Source: a virus. Taken from it: a stretch of DNA of 64,000 nucleotides. Of this stretch, positions 13,150 to 21,675 are shown in pieces. Both the position numbers and the translations under genes were made by a program. The first letter of the stretch is position 1. Every line of letters starts with the position of its first letter. The stretch spans positions 62,001 through 126,000 of IMG/VR virus record IMGVR_UViG_3300005663_000028. The stretch is one strand, 5' to 3'. The notes under the pieces were generated by a model that saw only the letters and a list, made by a program, of their open reading frames with translations, was not told the DNA's origin and did no database searches.

Positions 13150-16100
13150 ATGGCACAGCCCTTTATTCTAGATGTTATTTTACAAATTCAGAAACTGGAT
13201 GGTCTTGATGTAGTCAAGCAGCAACTGGCTGGTATACAAGTGGGTGGTATTGGTCAAACTGGTAAATTGGCCAAAGGTCTAAAGAACGTGGGTATCCAGG
13301 CGAGTACTGCTGCAATACATGTAGCTAGGGGTGCTAATGTCACTATTAAAATGGGTAATGCCGCCAAGAAAACAGGTAGTCAACTTAAGGGTGCTGGTAA
13401 GGCTGCTAAAGGTTTCGGTGACCAAATACTTTTGGCGGGCAAGAGATACGGTGCATTTCTTGGTGCCACAGTTGTTGCGTTTAAGGCTTTTCAACTAATC
13501 GGTTCTGGCACTAGGGCTGTAATTGAGTTTGATCAGGCCATAGTTTCATTATCTCAAATCCTTGACAAACCAATTGATCAACTACAAGAGTTGTCTAAGC
13601 AGTTTCTAGATTTGTCGGTTACTACTGGTACGAGTGCAAAAGAAATTGCTGAAGCTGCTAAGCTGCTGGCTCAAGCTGGTTTTAGAGGTAGTGAGCTAAC
13701 AGAGGCAATCAGTCAATTAGCCAAGGTACCTCTTACTCCTATTTTTGAGAATATGGATCAAGCAGTCGACGGCGCTATTGCTGCGTTGAGACAGTTCTCT
13801 GATGAGGGCTTAACGGTAGAGAGTGTCTTTGATAAGATAATCAACGTTTCTAACAAATATGCGGCATCTTTTCCTGACATCATCGAAGGTCTCAAGAGAG
13901 GTGGTTCTGCTTTCCAGGCTATTGGCGGAACACTAGACGAGTTCATAGCAGCCTTTACAACTATCAGGTCCGTTACCAGAGAAAGTGCCTCATCTGTTGG
14001 TACATCTCTGAAAACCCTCTCTTCTCGTCTTGCTGATCCTAAGATCATCAAATTCTTGGAGACCAAAAATATCAGGGTTCTTGAAGAAGGTCAATTCGTT
14101 GGTCCACTTGAAGCGATACGTCGTATCGGTGATGGTCTTGAAAGACAAACAACTATACAAGACAAGATTAACATTGCAACCAAGCTCGGTGGTCGACGAC
14201 AAATCAGTCGTTTCTTAGCGGTGGCACAGAATGCAGAGAAAACAGATAGGATTCTGGAAGATGCCAAAAATTCTTCTGGTGCATTTAGCAAAGTGGCGGA
14301 TCAAGGATTACAGGCTATAGGTAAGCAAATTGACATACTTGTAGCAAAAGCACAAAAATTAGCAATAGACCTCGGTGCAGATTTATTCATTCCATTTATT
14401 GAAGGATTAACAGGTGCCGCAGAAGGTGCAATTGCACTACTTGGTGCACTTAAACCGATACTCCCACTTATTTCTAAAATAGGCGCTGTCTTGGCTGGCG
14501 GGGCCATAATTAAGGGTCTAGGGTCATTCATTGGGCCAAGACTTGGCCAACTTGCTGGTCCTGCTGCTTTTGCTGCCGCAGGTGGGGGTCGAAAAGGTAT
14601 TTCGGCTGGTATTGGCGCTAGTCCTTTTGCACAAGCTGGTCTTTTGATCGCTGCTTCGGAAACTGCTGCTGCTTTGGTTCGTACTGCTGATGGTGCTGAT
14701 TCTTTTACTGCGAGCTTGATTTCATCCATTGGTGCCATCACAGCCGCTATAGCATTATTCAGAGGTCAAACCATAGCACAGTTTGCTACTGGTGGTGGTC
14801 TATTTAAGAACTTAGGCAAATTAGGAAAACTTGGTGCTCTTGCTGGAACAGCAGCTACTATTGGTACCATTGCCTTACCACTTATAATAGGAAAAGCACA
14901 AGATAGTGCTCAAGAATTAACAGACAGAATAATTGAAAGTGCGAGAAAAGCTATATCAAATATTTCTCTAGACGCTGAGGGTCCGAATCAGGTTTCTGAT
15001 ATTCTTGGTAACCTATACCAAGAAGTAGGAAAGGGTATACAAGAATTCATAAAAAGTGCCGATCCACTACAAGACCCAAGTTTGTCCAAATCACTTGCTG
15101 GAATAGGAAGGGCTCTTAGCGGTTTATTCGAAGGCGACTTTGAGGCAGTATTTGGGCCAGAAGGTAGTGCGAGTAGTCGTGGTGGATTATCCAGTAAACA
15201 GATTCAAAAGAAAATAGAAGAACTTATTGGTAGTCGTCCAAAATTAGTGGAAGGACTAATTGACAGTGTTGCTCAAACCCTTATTGACACAGGGAAAACA
15301 AAAAGAGTACGAGGTAATGCTAGGCAAAGTTTGATTACACAAACCATTGCGAGTGGCCGAACTCCTGAAGCTGCTAGTGTATTAGTAGATGCGATTATTA
15401 AAGCAGCGGGAGGTTTAGATAAGTTCAATGATGGAGTTCGTAATAATATCAACACTATTCAAACAGAAAATATTGCGAGAGAAAAAACAGTTGCTTTAAT
15501 GAGAAATTTTATTCCGACTAAAGTGGTTGGTCAACTACTTAGCTTTTCTAAAGCTGTTGATAAAACAACCAGAATAATCAACACATCTGCTAAACTGTTC
15601 CAATCACAAATAGCAGAAATTGCAGGAGGCATTAGGGCTCCTAAGCTTGATTTTGATTTTGGATCACAGCAGGTAGAAAATTTGATTAAAGGTGGCGGTC
15701 TGAAAGACCTGTTCGCATTCACTCCAGATATTCCAAGTTTTGTTGGTGCCTTCGATGATATTGATTCTTTATTAAGCCGTTTTATAACAAGCGTTAGTGA
15801 CTTGCCAACTGGACTCGATTTTAATGTTGAAGACATTGTGGATCAATTTTTTAAGTTAGAAAACATACCCGCTGTTTTGAAAGATAAGTTTGCCGATTTC
15901 TTTGATACTACGGCACAGGATATACGTAATGTTGCTGAGGGAAAATTCATTAGCGCAGACGAAATTAAGCAAAGATTTCAGAAAGAATTTGAAAATCTTG
16001 GTGTAGGTACTACTGATGCTGTTGTTGAATCTGTTGTTCAATTCATGAATAGTACATTTACGCAAATTGAGGATGAATTAAATAGGCTGGCAACAGTCCG

Positions 16101-17466
16101 TCAGTTTGAGCTAGACATAGCAGTGAGGCCAGGAACTCAGGCTAGATTCTTAGAGCAACAGCTTCAACGTGTAGGAGTTTCTACTGGAGGTAGGGGAGGA
16201 CCAGTTAGAGAAGCAAGGGGTAGTATTGCTGAATTAGACTTGATAAGACGAGAAAGGGAGACTAGAGGTGCCGTTGGGGTTCCAGGTTTGCTTCCGACCC
16301 CAGAAGAAGGATTTTTTCAAGGTCCGGGGCAAAGACTTGCGGACATTGTTGGGGATGAGAGAATTAGGGCTCAACTTAGAGATCAATTCAAAGAACTGAT
16401 TACAGAATCTTCTGTTCTCAAAAGAGAATTATCAAACCTTAAACCAGGGTCGATAGATTTTATAAAAGCGTCTGAAGATTTGAGAGAACTGTCTCGTTCT
16501 ACGATCGAATTGCAAACAGCTATGGAGGCTGCTAGCCAGGCAACGCAACAATCATTGGAGATAGAAAAAAGAACACTGACACTACAACAAGGGTTGGAGA
16601 CTGCTCAAGCACAGGCTCGCGGGGCAGAATTGGTGAGACAGGGTCGCATTACACCGTTACAGGCAGATAGAAGAGCTTTCGATCTAACTCAGAGACAAGC
16701 TGAGGAACAGCGGGCTTTGCAAGATAAGTTTGATGGTATTATTGAGAAAGATAATGCATTGCGTGCAGACTTAGCCAAAACCATCAGTATCAATACCAAA
16801 AGTCAAGCAGAAATTGTTGGTGAATTTAGTATGTCTACAAATATTTTCTCCGAAGCTACACGAATTCAATTTTCTGCTGCTGAACTTATGGCGAAAAACA
16901 TCAGTGACTTTGGTCAACGCATTACAAGTACAGCCGATCTTACCGCTGGGTCTCCACCTACAACGTTCGGTGGGTTCGGTCCTGCTGCTGCGTCAAGACC
17001 TGTTGAAGAAATATCACAACAATCGACTAGTAACACGAATGAGAAAATACAAGAAAATACAAATGCACAGCGACAATCATTGGAAGTTCTTAAAGCTATT
17101 TTCAGTAGACAACAAGAGCTTCTTTCAAGAGACTTACCTCCGGAGGATGTTCGGGCCGCTGGAAGAAAAGTGGGCGATATTGAATTCTCTCAGGAAGCTA
17201 TAGAAAATCTTGCGGAAAAAATTGAAAATCTTGAAACCGCGATCAGAGAACCAAGTGAAATCAAACTAGTATCCGATCAGCGTGTAGAAATAGACCTCTC
17301 TACTCTTCCATCGGATGTAGTAAATGAGGTACGACCAATATTCGAAGAAGCTGCCCTGAAAACTGCGTCTATAGTAACCAGAAAAGCTTTGGAAAGCCTA
17401 GCCGCTAACAGCCAGGACTCCGAGATATCAATAGCAGCGACCAATACCGCACAGGAGTTAGTTTAA
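13150..17466 (+). CDS. Tail tape measure protein (1438 aa)
   Basis: Sets tail length and usually occupies the tail lumen. Residues about 120-310 match the phage tape-measure core: FDQAIVSLSQILDKPI, SVTTGTSAKEIAEAAKLLAQAGF, and SVTRESASSVGTSLKTLSSRL. Hydrophobic helices at about 440-465, 515-535 and 550-575 fit the membrane-active region; the rest is long Gln/Glu-rich helix. By the common rule of about 0.15 nm per residue, the tail would be near 200 nm. ATG at 13150 after GAAGGTGG. It is followed with a 1-nt overlap by the next tail gene. Confidence 0.93.
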   Translation: MAQPFILDVILQIQKLDGLDVVKQQLAGIQVGGIGQTGKLAKGLKNVGIQASTAAIHVARGANVTIKMGNAAKKTGSQLKGAGKAAKGFGDQILLAGKRYGAFLGATVVAFKAFQLIGSGTRAVIEFDQAIVSLSQILDKPIDQLQELSKQFLDLSVTTGTSAKEIAEAAKLLAQAGFRGSELTEAISQLAKVPLTPIFENMDQAVDGAIAALRQFSDEGLTVESVFDKIINVSNKYAASFPDIIEGLKRGGSAFQAIGGTLDEFIAAFTTIRSVTRESASSVGTSLKTLSSRLADPKIIKFLETKNIRVLEEGQFVGPLEAIRRIGDGLERQTTIQDKINIATKLGGRRQISRFLAVAQNAEKTDRILEDAKNSSGAFSKVADQGLQAIGKQIDILVAKAQKLAIDLGADLFIPFIEGLTGAAEGAIALLGALKPILPLISKIGAVLAGGAIIKGLGSFIGPRLGQLAGPAAFAAAGGGRKGISAGIGASPFAQAGLLIAASETAAALVRTADGADSFTASLISSIGAITAAIALFRGQTIAQFATGGGLFKNLGKLGKLGALAGTAATIGTIALPLIIGKAQDSAQELTDRIIESARKAISNISLDAEGPNQVSDILGNLYQEVGKGIQEFIKSADPLQDPSLSKSLAGIGRALSGLFEGDFEAVFGPEGSASSRGGLSSKQIQKKIEELIGSRPKLVEGLIDSVAQTLIDTGKTKRVRGNARQSLITQTIASGRTPEAASVLVDAIIKAAGGLDKFNDGVRNNINTIQTENIAREKTVALMRNFIPTKVVGQLLSFSKAVDKTTRIINTSAKLFQSQIAEIAGGIRAPKLDFDFGSQQVENLIKGGGLKDLFAFTPDIPSFVGAFDDIDSLLSRFITSVSDLPTGLDFNVEDIVDQFFKLENIPAVLKDKFADFFDTTAQDIRNVAEGKFISADEIKQRFQKEFENLGVGTTDAVVESVVQFMNSTFTQIEDELNRLATVRQFELDIAVRPGTQARFLEQQLQRVGVSTGGRGGPVREARGSIAELDLIRRERETRGAVGVPGLLPTPEEGFFQGPGQRLADIVGDERIRAQLRDQFKELITESSVLKRELSNLKPGSIDFIKASEDLRELSRSTIELQTAMEAASQATQQSLEIEKRTLTLQQGLETAQAQARGAELVRQGRITPLQADRRAFDLTQRQAEEQRALQDKFDGIIEKDNALRADLAKTISINTKSQAEIVGEFSMSTNIFSEATRIQFSAAELMAKNISDFGQRITSTADLTAGSPPTTFGGFGPAAASRPVEEISQQSTSNTNEKIQENTNAQRQSLEVLKAIFSRQQELLSRDLPPEDVRAAGRKVGDIEFSQEAIENLAEKIENLETAIREPSEIKLVSDQRVEIDLSTLPSDVVNEVRPIFEEAALKTASIVTRKALESLAANSQDSEISIAATNTAQELV

Positions 17467-19301
17467 TGTCTCTTATAAGAAACAGTGATGTTTTATGGTA
17501 TCATCCCTTGGATGATTTCACTGAATACATTAAGGATCATGTTTGGGATTTTTCTACAGGAAACGTGTTGTTTTCTGGAGGCATTATTCTTAGCGGATAC
17601 ACTAGAGATTCTACCTCTTTAACTGAAACCTCTTTGCTGGAAGACCTTGCTGGTGCGGGTTATACTGATATAGATGGAGGAACTTCTCTGACAATTTGTT
17701 TTTGGGCTAGCGGTTTTTATGAGAATAACAGCTACACCAGGTCTATAACTCCAGGGTGGACAAGTGCGAATATTACAAAGAATGGTGTAGGTCTCTGGAA
17801 GTCTAATAGCAATGTTTTAAGCGTTAGGTTAAGAAGAAACAACTTTGAGGTTTCCAACTTAACCGTACCCATTAAGCCAACAGATAGTGGTTGGAATTTT
17901 GCGGTACTCAACGTAACAAAAGAAGGTGTTGATTGGAGAAGTCGTGTTAGTTTTAATGGTTCTGGGTGGCAAGACCTGGGGACCGGTGAGAGCAACGCAG
18001 CATTCAGTAGTAATTCAAGAATGAAACTAGAGATGAACGATACTTCGGATGAAAGATTTGTCATAGACGAAGTGGTGACATGGAAAGATACTGATCTTTT
18101 TACTAGTACCGAATTATCCAATCTATATGAATTGGCCAACACATATGATCTATCCATGGATCAATATACTAATACATTCGGAACTCCCATCAGTAGTGGT
18201 ATAAGTTGTTTCATACACGGCTCAGCACAAGTGGAGGGAAGTGCGACGTTATTTATATCTGCACAGACTGTAAATCAATCAGCTAATTTATCGATCGAAG
18301 GTCATGTGCATACTTCAGGAAATAGTAGTCTATACATCGAGGGTGGACTCAGGACTTCCAGTCAGTCATCGACTTTGTGGATCAAGGGTCGTGAACAGAT
18401 TTCAGGAAATAGTACCCTGTTCATCGAAGGGGCTGCCATCCCAGTGTCGGGTAGTGCCGATCTATTTATGCACGGCTTGACAATCACTTCGGGGTCTGCT
18501 AGTTTGTACATAACAGGCCCTGTTCTGTCTAGCGACAATGCCGATTGTTTTATTAATGGTTTTGCGATAGCTTCAGGTACTAGTACGCTGTATATAAAGG
18601 GACAATTCCCAAACATAGATGCCATCGTCTCTGTTGTTGCGAATACGCCTACAATTAACGCTAACTTATTCATATACGGTACTCCTTCTGGTGAAAGTCA
18701 GACATTTTTTACCAACAACAATGCTACTCTTTTTATTAAGGACGATGGGAGTGACACTACTGTTGATGTTTCTGTATCATCTTTTGTTAAAGTGGCAGAT
18801 GCCATTGCCGTTGAGATTAGTGGAACATGGTCATCTTTTGTAAAGGTTGGGAATATCTCTAGTCTCAGCACTGATTTTTACATTAATGCCCATGCTTCCG
18901 GAAGCAATCCACATGGCGTTCAAGTGTCAACTTCTGAGACTTTGTTTGTCGCAGGGTTTGGTAATACATTAGATGATGGTTATTTTGTTTCTATCTTAGA
19001 TGTTGATGTTTTTACCAGGGTACATTTGGGTTCGAATGGATCATTAGATATGTATGTTTCTGGAGTATTAGGAGTTGTTCAGACCTCTGCCGAATCAAAT
19101 TTGTATACGTTTGGTATTCAAGGTATTCAATCGGGGTCTAAATCGCTATATGTCATAGGAAATAACATCTATGACGACTCATTTAGTCTTTTTGTATTCG
19201 GTATTCAAGGTGTGTTTTCAGGAAGTGTGCCGTTATATCTTGAGGTAACTAATATAGGCTTATTCGATCAAGATACAACATTGTACGCCCATGGGTTCTA
19301 A
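17466..19301 (+). CDS. Tail/fibre protein with lectin-like N-terminus and beta repeats (611 aa)
   Basis: Residues about 1-225 look like a LamG/concanavalin-type jelly roll (DVLWYHPLDDF, LTICFWASGFYENN, WNFAVLNVTKEG, FVIDEVVTW). Residues 244-380 hold about ten repeats of 13-15 residues with core SG-x-S-x-L-F/Y-I-x-G, and diverged copies continue to the C-terminus (LYTFGIQG, LFVFGIQG). This suggests an elongated beta structure that binds sugars or forms a fibre. It lies between the tape measure and hub-like genes. Adhesin or baseplate decoration is inferred. Confidence 0.65.
   Translation: MSLIRNSDVLWYHPLDDFTEYIKDHVWDFSTGNVLFSGGIILSGYTRDSTSLTETSLLEDLAGAGYTDIDGGTSLTICFWASGFYENNSYTRSITPGWTSANITKNGVGLWKSNSNVLSVRLRRNNFEVSNLTVPIKPTDSGWNFAVLNVTKEGVDWRSRVSFNGSGWQDLGTGESNAAFSSNSRMKLEMNDTSDERFVIDEVVTWKDTDLFTSTELSNLYELANTYDLSMDQYTNTFGTPISSGISCFIHGSAQVEGSATLFISAQTVNQSANLSIEGHVHTSGNSSLYIEGGLRTSSQSSTLWIKGREQISGNSTLFIEGAAIPVSGSADLFMHGLTITSGSASLYITGPVLSSDNADCFINGFAIASGTSTLYIKGQFPNIDAIVSVVANTPTINANLFIYGTPSGESQTFFTNNNATLFIKDDGSDTTVDVSVSSFVKVADAIAVEISGTWSSFVKVGNISSLSTDFYINAHASGSNPHGVQVSTSETLFVAGFGNTLDDGYFVSILDVDVFTRVHLGSNGSLDMYVSGVLGVVQTSAESNLYTFGIQGIQSGSKSLYVIGNNIYDDSFSLFVFGIQGVFSGSVPLYLEVTNIGLFDQDTTLYAHGF
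18195..18605 (+). repeat. About ten 39-45-nt units coding for SGxSxLFIxG repeats
   Basis: In-frame units such as SGNSSLYIEG, SGNSTLFIEG, SGSADLFMHG, SGSASLYITG and SGTSTLYIKG. DNA units are diverged, so this is protein-level conservation. Confidence 0.7.
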
Positions 19302-19303
19302 AA

Positions 19304-20017
19304 ATGAAAAATAAACAATGTAAAAGATGGACTGATATGGAGATTCAAATATTAAAAATTCATTACCCTAATGGTGGGATAAAGGATTGTACTGAGAGGC
19401 TCAGCAGAACTGCTAATGCCATCAAAATTAAAGCTATGCAATTGGGAGTATCAACATATGGCATTCAGGGATGTAAAAAGAGATTGGTGATAGAGGAACT
19501 TGATAACAACAAAGTTATTGCTACTTGTCCTACACATGGGGATGTTTATCACTACAGCAAGAACCAAAGATTTAGATGTATTAAATGTGAGGCTGATAAT
19601 TTCAGTAAATGGTCTAAGAAGTCATCATCTAAAACAAAAATGAGAGCATCACGGAGAATAAGAATGCGAAAACCAATTAAAATGTACGAGAATAGATTGA
19701 GAAGCTCTTTGCATCATTGTTTTGTCGGCCATGTTAGCTTCACGAAACACCTACCATATTCAAGTCAGGAATTGCACAATCATTTAGAGTCCATAAAACT
19801 GAAACAGAACAATAAGTGTCCAATGTGTAGCGATGATTATAACAATACTGGATTCGATATTGATCATATTATCCCAACATCCTCTGCTACGAATGATTGG
19901 GATATGTTGGAATTGTTCAGTTTGAAAAATTTATCACTACTATGTCCCAGATGTAATAGATTTGTTAAGAGAGACAAGATGCCACTTGATCTGAAAGAGG
20001 TGAATAAATGTCAGTAA
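19304..20017 (+). CDS. HNH endonuclease with SANT/Myb-like N-terminus (237 aa)
   Basis: Residues 7-50 (RWTDMEIQILKIHYPNGGI, LSRTANAIKIKAMQLG) fit a SANT/Myb-like helix-turn-helix. A CPTHG / CIKC ribbon follows near 75-105. The C-terminal HNH core has CPMCSDDY, FDIDHIIPTS and LSLLCPRCNRFVK. Such fusions are free-standing homing endonucleases. The gene is wedged between two tail genes, 2 nt after one stop and overlapping the next start by 10 nt, so it rides on the late transcript. Confidence 0.88.
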   Translation: MKNKQCKRWTDMEIQILKIHYPNGGIKDCTERLSRTANAIKIKAMQLGVSTYGIQGCKKRLVIEELDNNKVIATCPTHGDVYHYSKNQRFRCIKCEADNFSKWSKKSSSKTKMRASRRIRMRKPIKMYENRLRSSLHHCFVGHVSFTKHLPYSSQELHNHLESIKLKQNNKCPMCSDDYNNTGFDIDHIIPTSSATNDWDMLELFSLKNLSLLCPRCNRFVKRDKMPLDLKEVNKCQ

Positions 20018-21675
20018 TTTATACTAGATCAGATAGCATAGGTCGCAAGATTGTGCCTGCTCCATTAGTAACCATGAACAAAAGTTATGACACCGATGGG
20101 GATGGTACTAAGCGGGGTTCTGCCTACAAGATTACACTCACCGGTACCCTTATACCGTTTAGAGGCTCTCCAAGTGGATCATATTCATCATTAAATCAAG
20201 CCTTCTGGACTTTAAGTGGTGATCCGCCAGACGAAACATATGAGGAGAATAACGAAGATTTCAATCATATTCTTCGTAAACAAGAAGCTCTTAGGTGGTT
20301 ATTCAGTGAAGATGGTGGAGTGTTGGAGTGGCAACCATCTAATGGTCAACCGCCTATTAAATGTTACCCAAGAGTTGTGTCTATCAATTTCCCAGAAGGG
20401 CAGTGGGCAGATAGGGGTGAGTATACTGTTGAACTGGAAGCACCGTGGGTGTATATTAATGGTTCTGTTGAACTTGAAGATGATACGTCTACTGACTTGA
20501 TCTCTTCTTCTTCTGAAACATGGTCATTTGAAGATATTACTGGCAGAGAGAATAAACAATACAGAGTAACTCACGAAGTTTCCGCCGATGGGAAATTAGG
20601 TTATGATGGTGCTGGATCGCTGTATGAAAATAAAAATGCATGGGAACATGCCAAAGATTTTGTAGATACGAGAGTTAGTGGTTCTATTAATTCTGATACT
20701 ATGTTTGCCGCTCTCGGTGCTTCCGATAAGATTGCGGGTAGTTACAGCAATGTCGTTAATATAGATCAAGCTGGGGGTACATATGGAGTAACAGAAGAGT
20801 GGCTAGTATCAGACCTGAGTACCTATGAAGAACGACAGTTCACTGTTGATTATGACCAAAGCCAGGATGAATATAGCGTAACATATCAGGGCAAAATAGA
20901 AGGTGTTTCTTTAGATAGTCTTGCTGGGAATGTGTCTGATCTTAATCAGGCGAAAGCTGCTGTACCAAATGTTGAAACGGCACGTATAACGGCTATATCG
21001 TATGTTGGTTCTTTTATTGGCGATAAGACATTACCCATTTCTCCAGATAAGCGAACCTTCTCATTAAATCAACAGGATGGTACTGTAGACTTCACATATA
21101 TATGGAATACATCAGACAGTAGTATAGTATTTATCACAGATACCGCCCAACATTCTTACTCATTAGATAATTCTCTTAATACATTAACATTCTCACAGAA
21201 TATAGAGGGTAAAGGTGAAACCTCAACAGTAAGATTAGCTAATGCAAAAAGTGCGGTTTACAGCAGTAGCGAGGCTTTAGGTTTAGCTAAGACGCTTGCG
21301 GGTACTAGTCTGAGCTACAATTTAGTTTCTATTGTAAAAGCTTTTGATGAGCGACAAGGAACAGTAAGGTCTACTTGGACATGGACAGACAAGGATGCTC
21401 ATAGCACAGAGATCAGTATCCAGACACAGGAAGCGGTTGCGGTTGTTGTAACAATCCCTATTCCTGGTCGTGCTACTGGCCCTATTATTCAAAACATGGG
21501 AACAAAAAATTCAGAAATAATTACCGTAACAATAAGGTCTAAAAGAAATACTAGTCAACCAACCTTAGCAACAGAACCATACGGAGAAAGTGGTACCATT
21601 ATTGGTGATTCAAATACGTGGAATCCTCAAACTGGCGCAGCCGAAAGAACCACACGTTTTTTAAAGGAGACATAA
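20008..21675 (+). CDS. Tail/baseplate structural protein (555 aa)
   Basis: All-beta protein with Ser/Thr/Asp-rich strands. The N-terminal 170 residues (YKITLTGTLIPFRGSP, YPRVVSINFPEG, GEYTVELEAPWVYING) are globular and resemble distal-tail or hub-adaptor proteins in style only. The remainder carries repeats with RVTHEVSADGK-like and RQFTVDYDQSQDEYSV-like strands. It sits directly before the hub-like gene with no gap. Assigned as structural by position and composition. Confidence 0.6.
   Translation: MSVIYTRSDSIGRKIVPAPLVTMNKSYDTDGDGTKRGSAYKITLTGTLIPFRGSPSGSYSSLNQAFWTLSGDPPDETYEENNEDFNHILRKQEALRWLFSEDGGVLEWQPSNGQPPIKCYPRVVSINFPEGQWADRGEYTVELEAPWVYINGSVELEDDTSTDLISSSSETWSFEDITGRENKQYRVTHEVSADGKLGYDGAGSLYENKNAWEHAKDFVDTRVSGSINSDTMFAALGASDKIAGSYSNVVNIDQAGGTYGVTEEWLVSDLSTYEERQFTVDYDQSQDEYSVTYQGKIEGVSLDSLAGNVSDLNQAKAAVPNVETARITAISYVGSFIGDKTLPISPDKRTFSLNQQDGTVDFTYIWNTSDSSIVFITDTAQHSYSLDNSLNTLTFSQNIEGKGETSTVRLANAKSAVYSSSEALGLAKTLAGTSLSYNLVSIVKAFDERQGTVRSTWTWTDKDAHSTEISIQTQEAVAVVVTIPIPGRATGPIIQNMGTKNSEIITVTIRSKRNTSQPTLATEPYGESGTIIGDSNTWNPQTGAAERTTRFLKET

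Noticed and set aside
14301-14741. 146-aa antisense frame inside the tape measure gene
   Set aside because: Ala/Pro-rich composition is the mirror of the Gly/Ala-rich coding strand; no RBS and no neighbours on that strand.
18195-18605. CRISPR-like array
   Set aside because: Repeats are in frame, diverged at DNA level and part of a protein; no identical repeats with unique spacers anywhere in the window.
19304-20017. Intron inside the tail region
   Set aside because: The flanking tail genes are each complete with own starts; the HNH gene is free-standing, with no sign of split exons.
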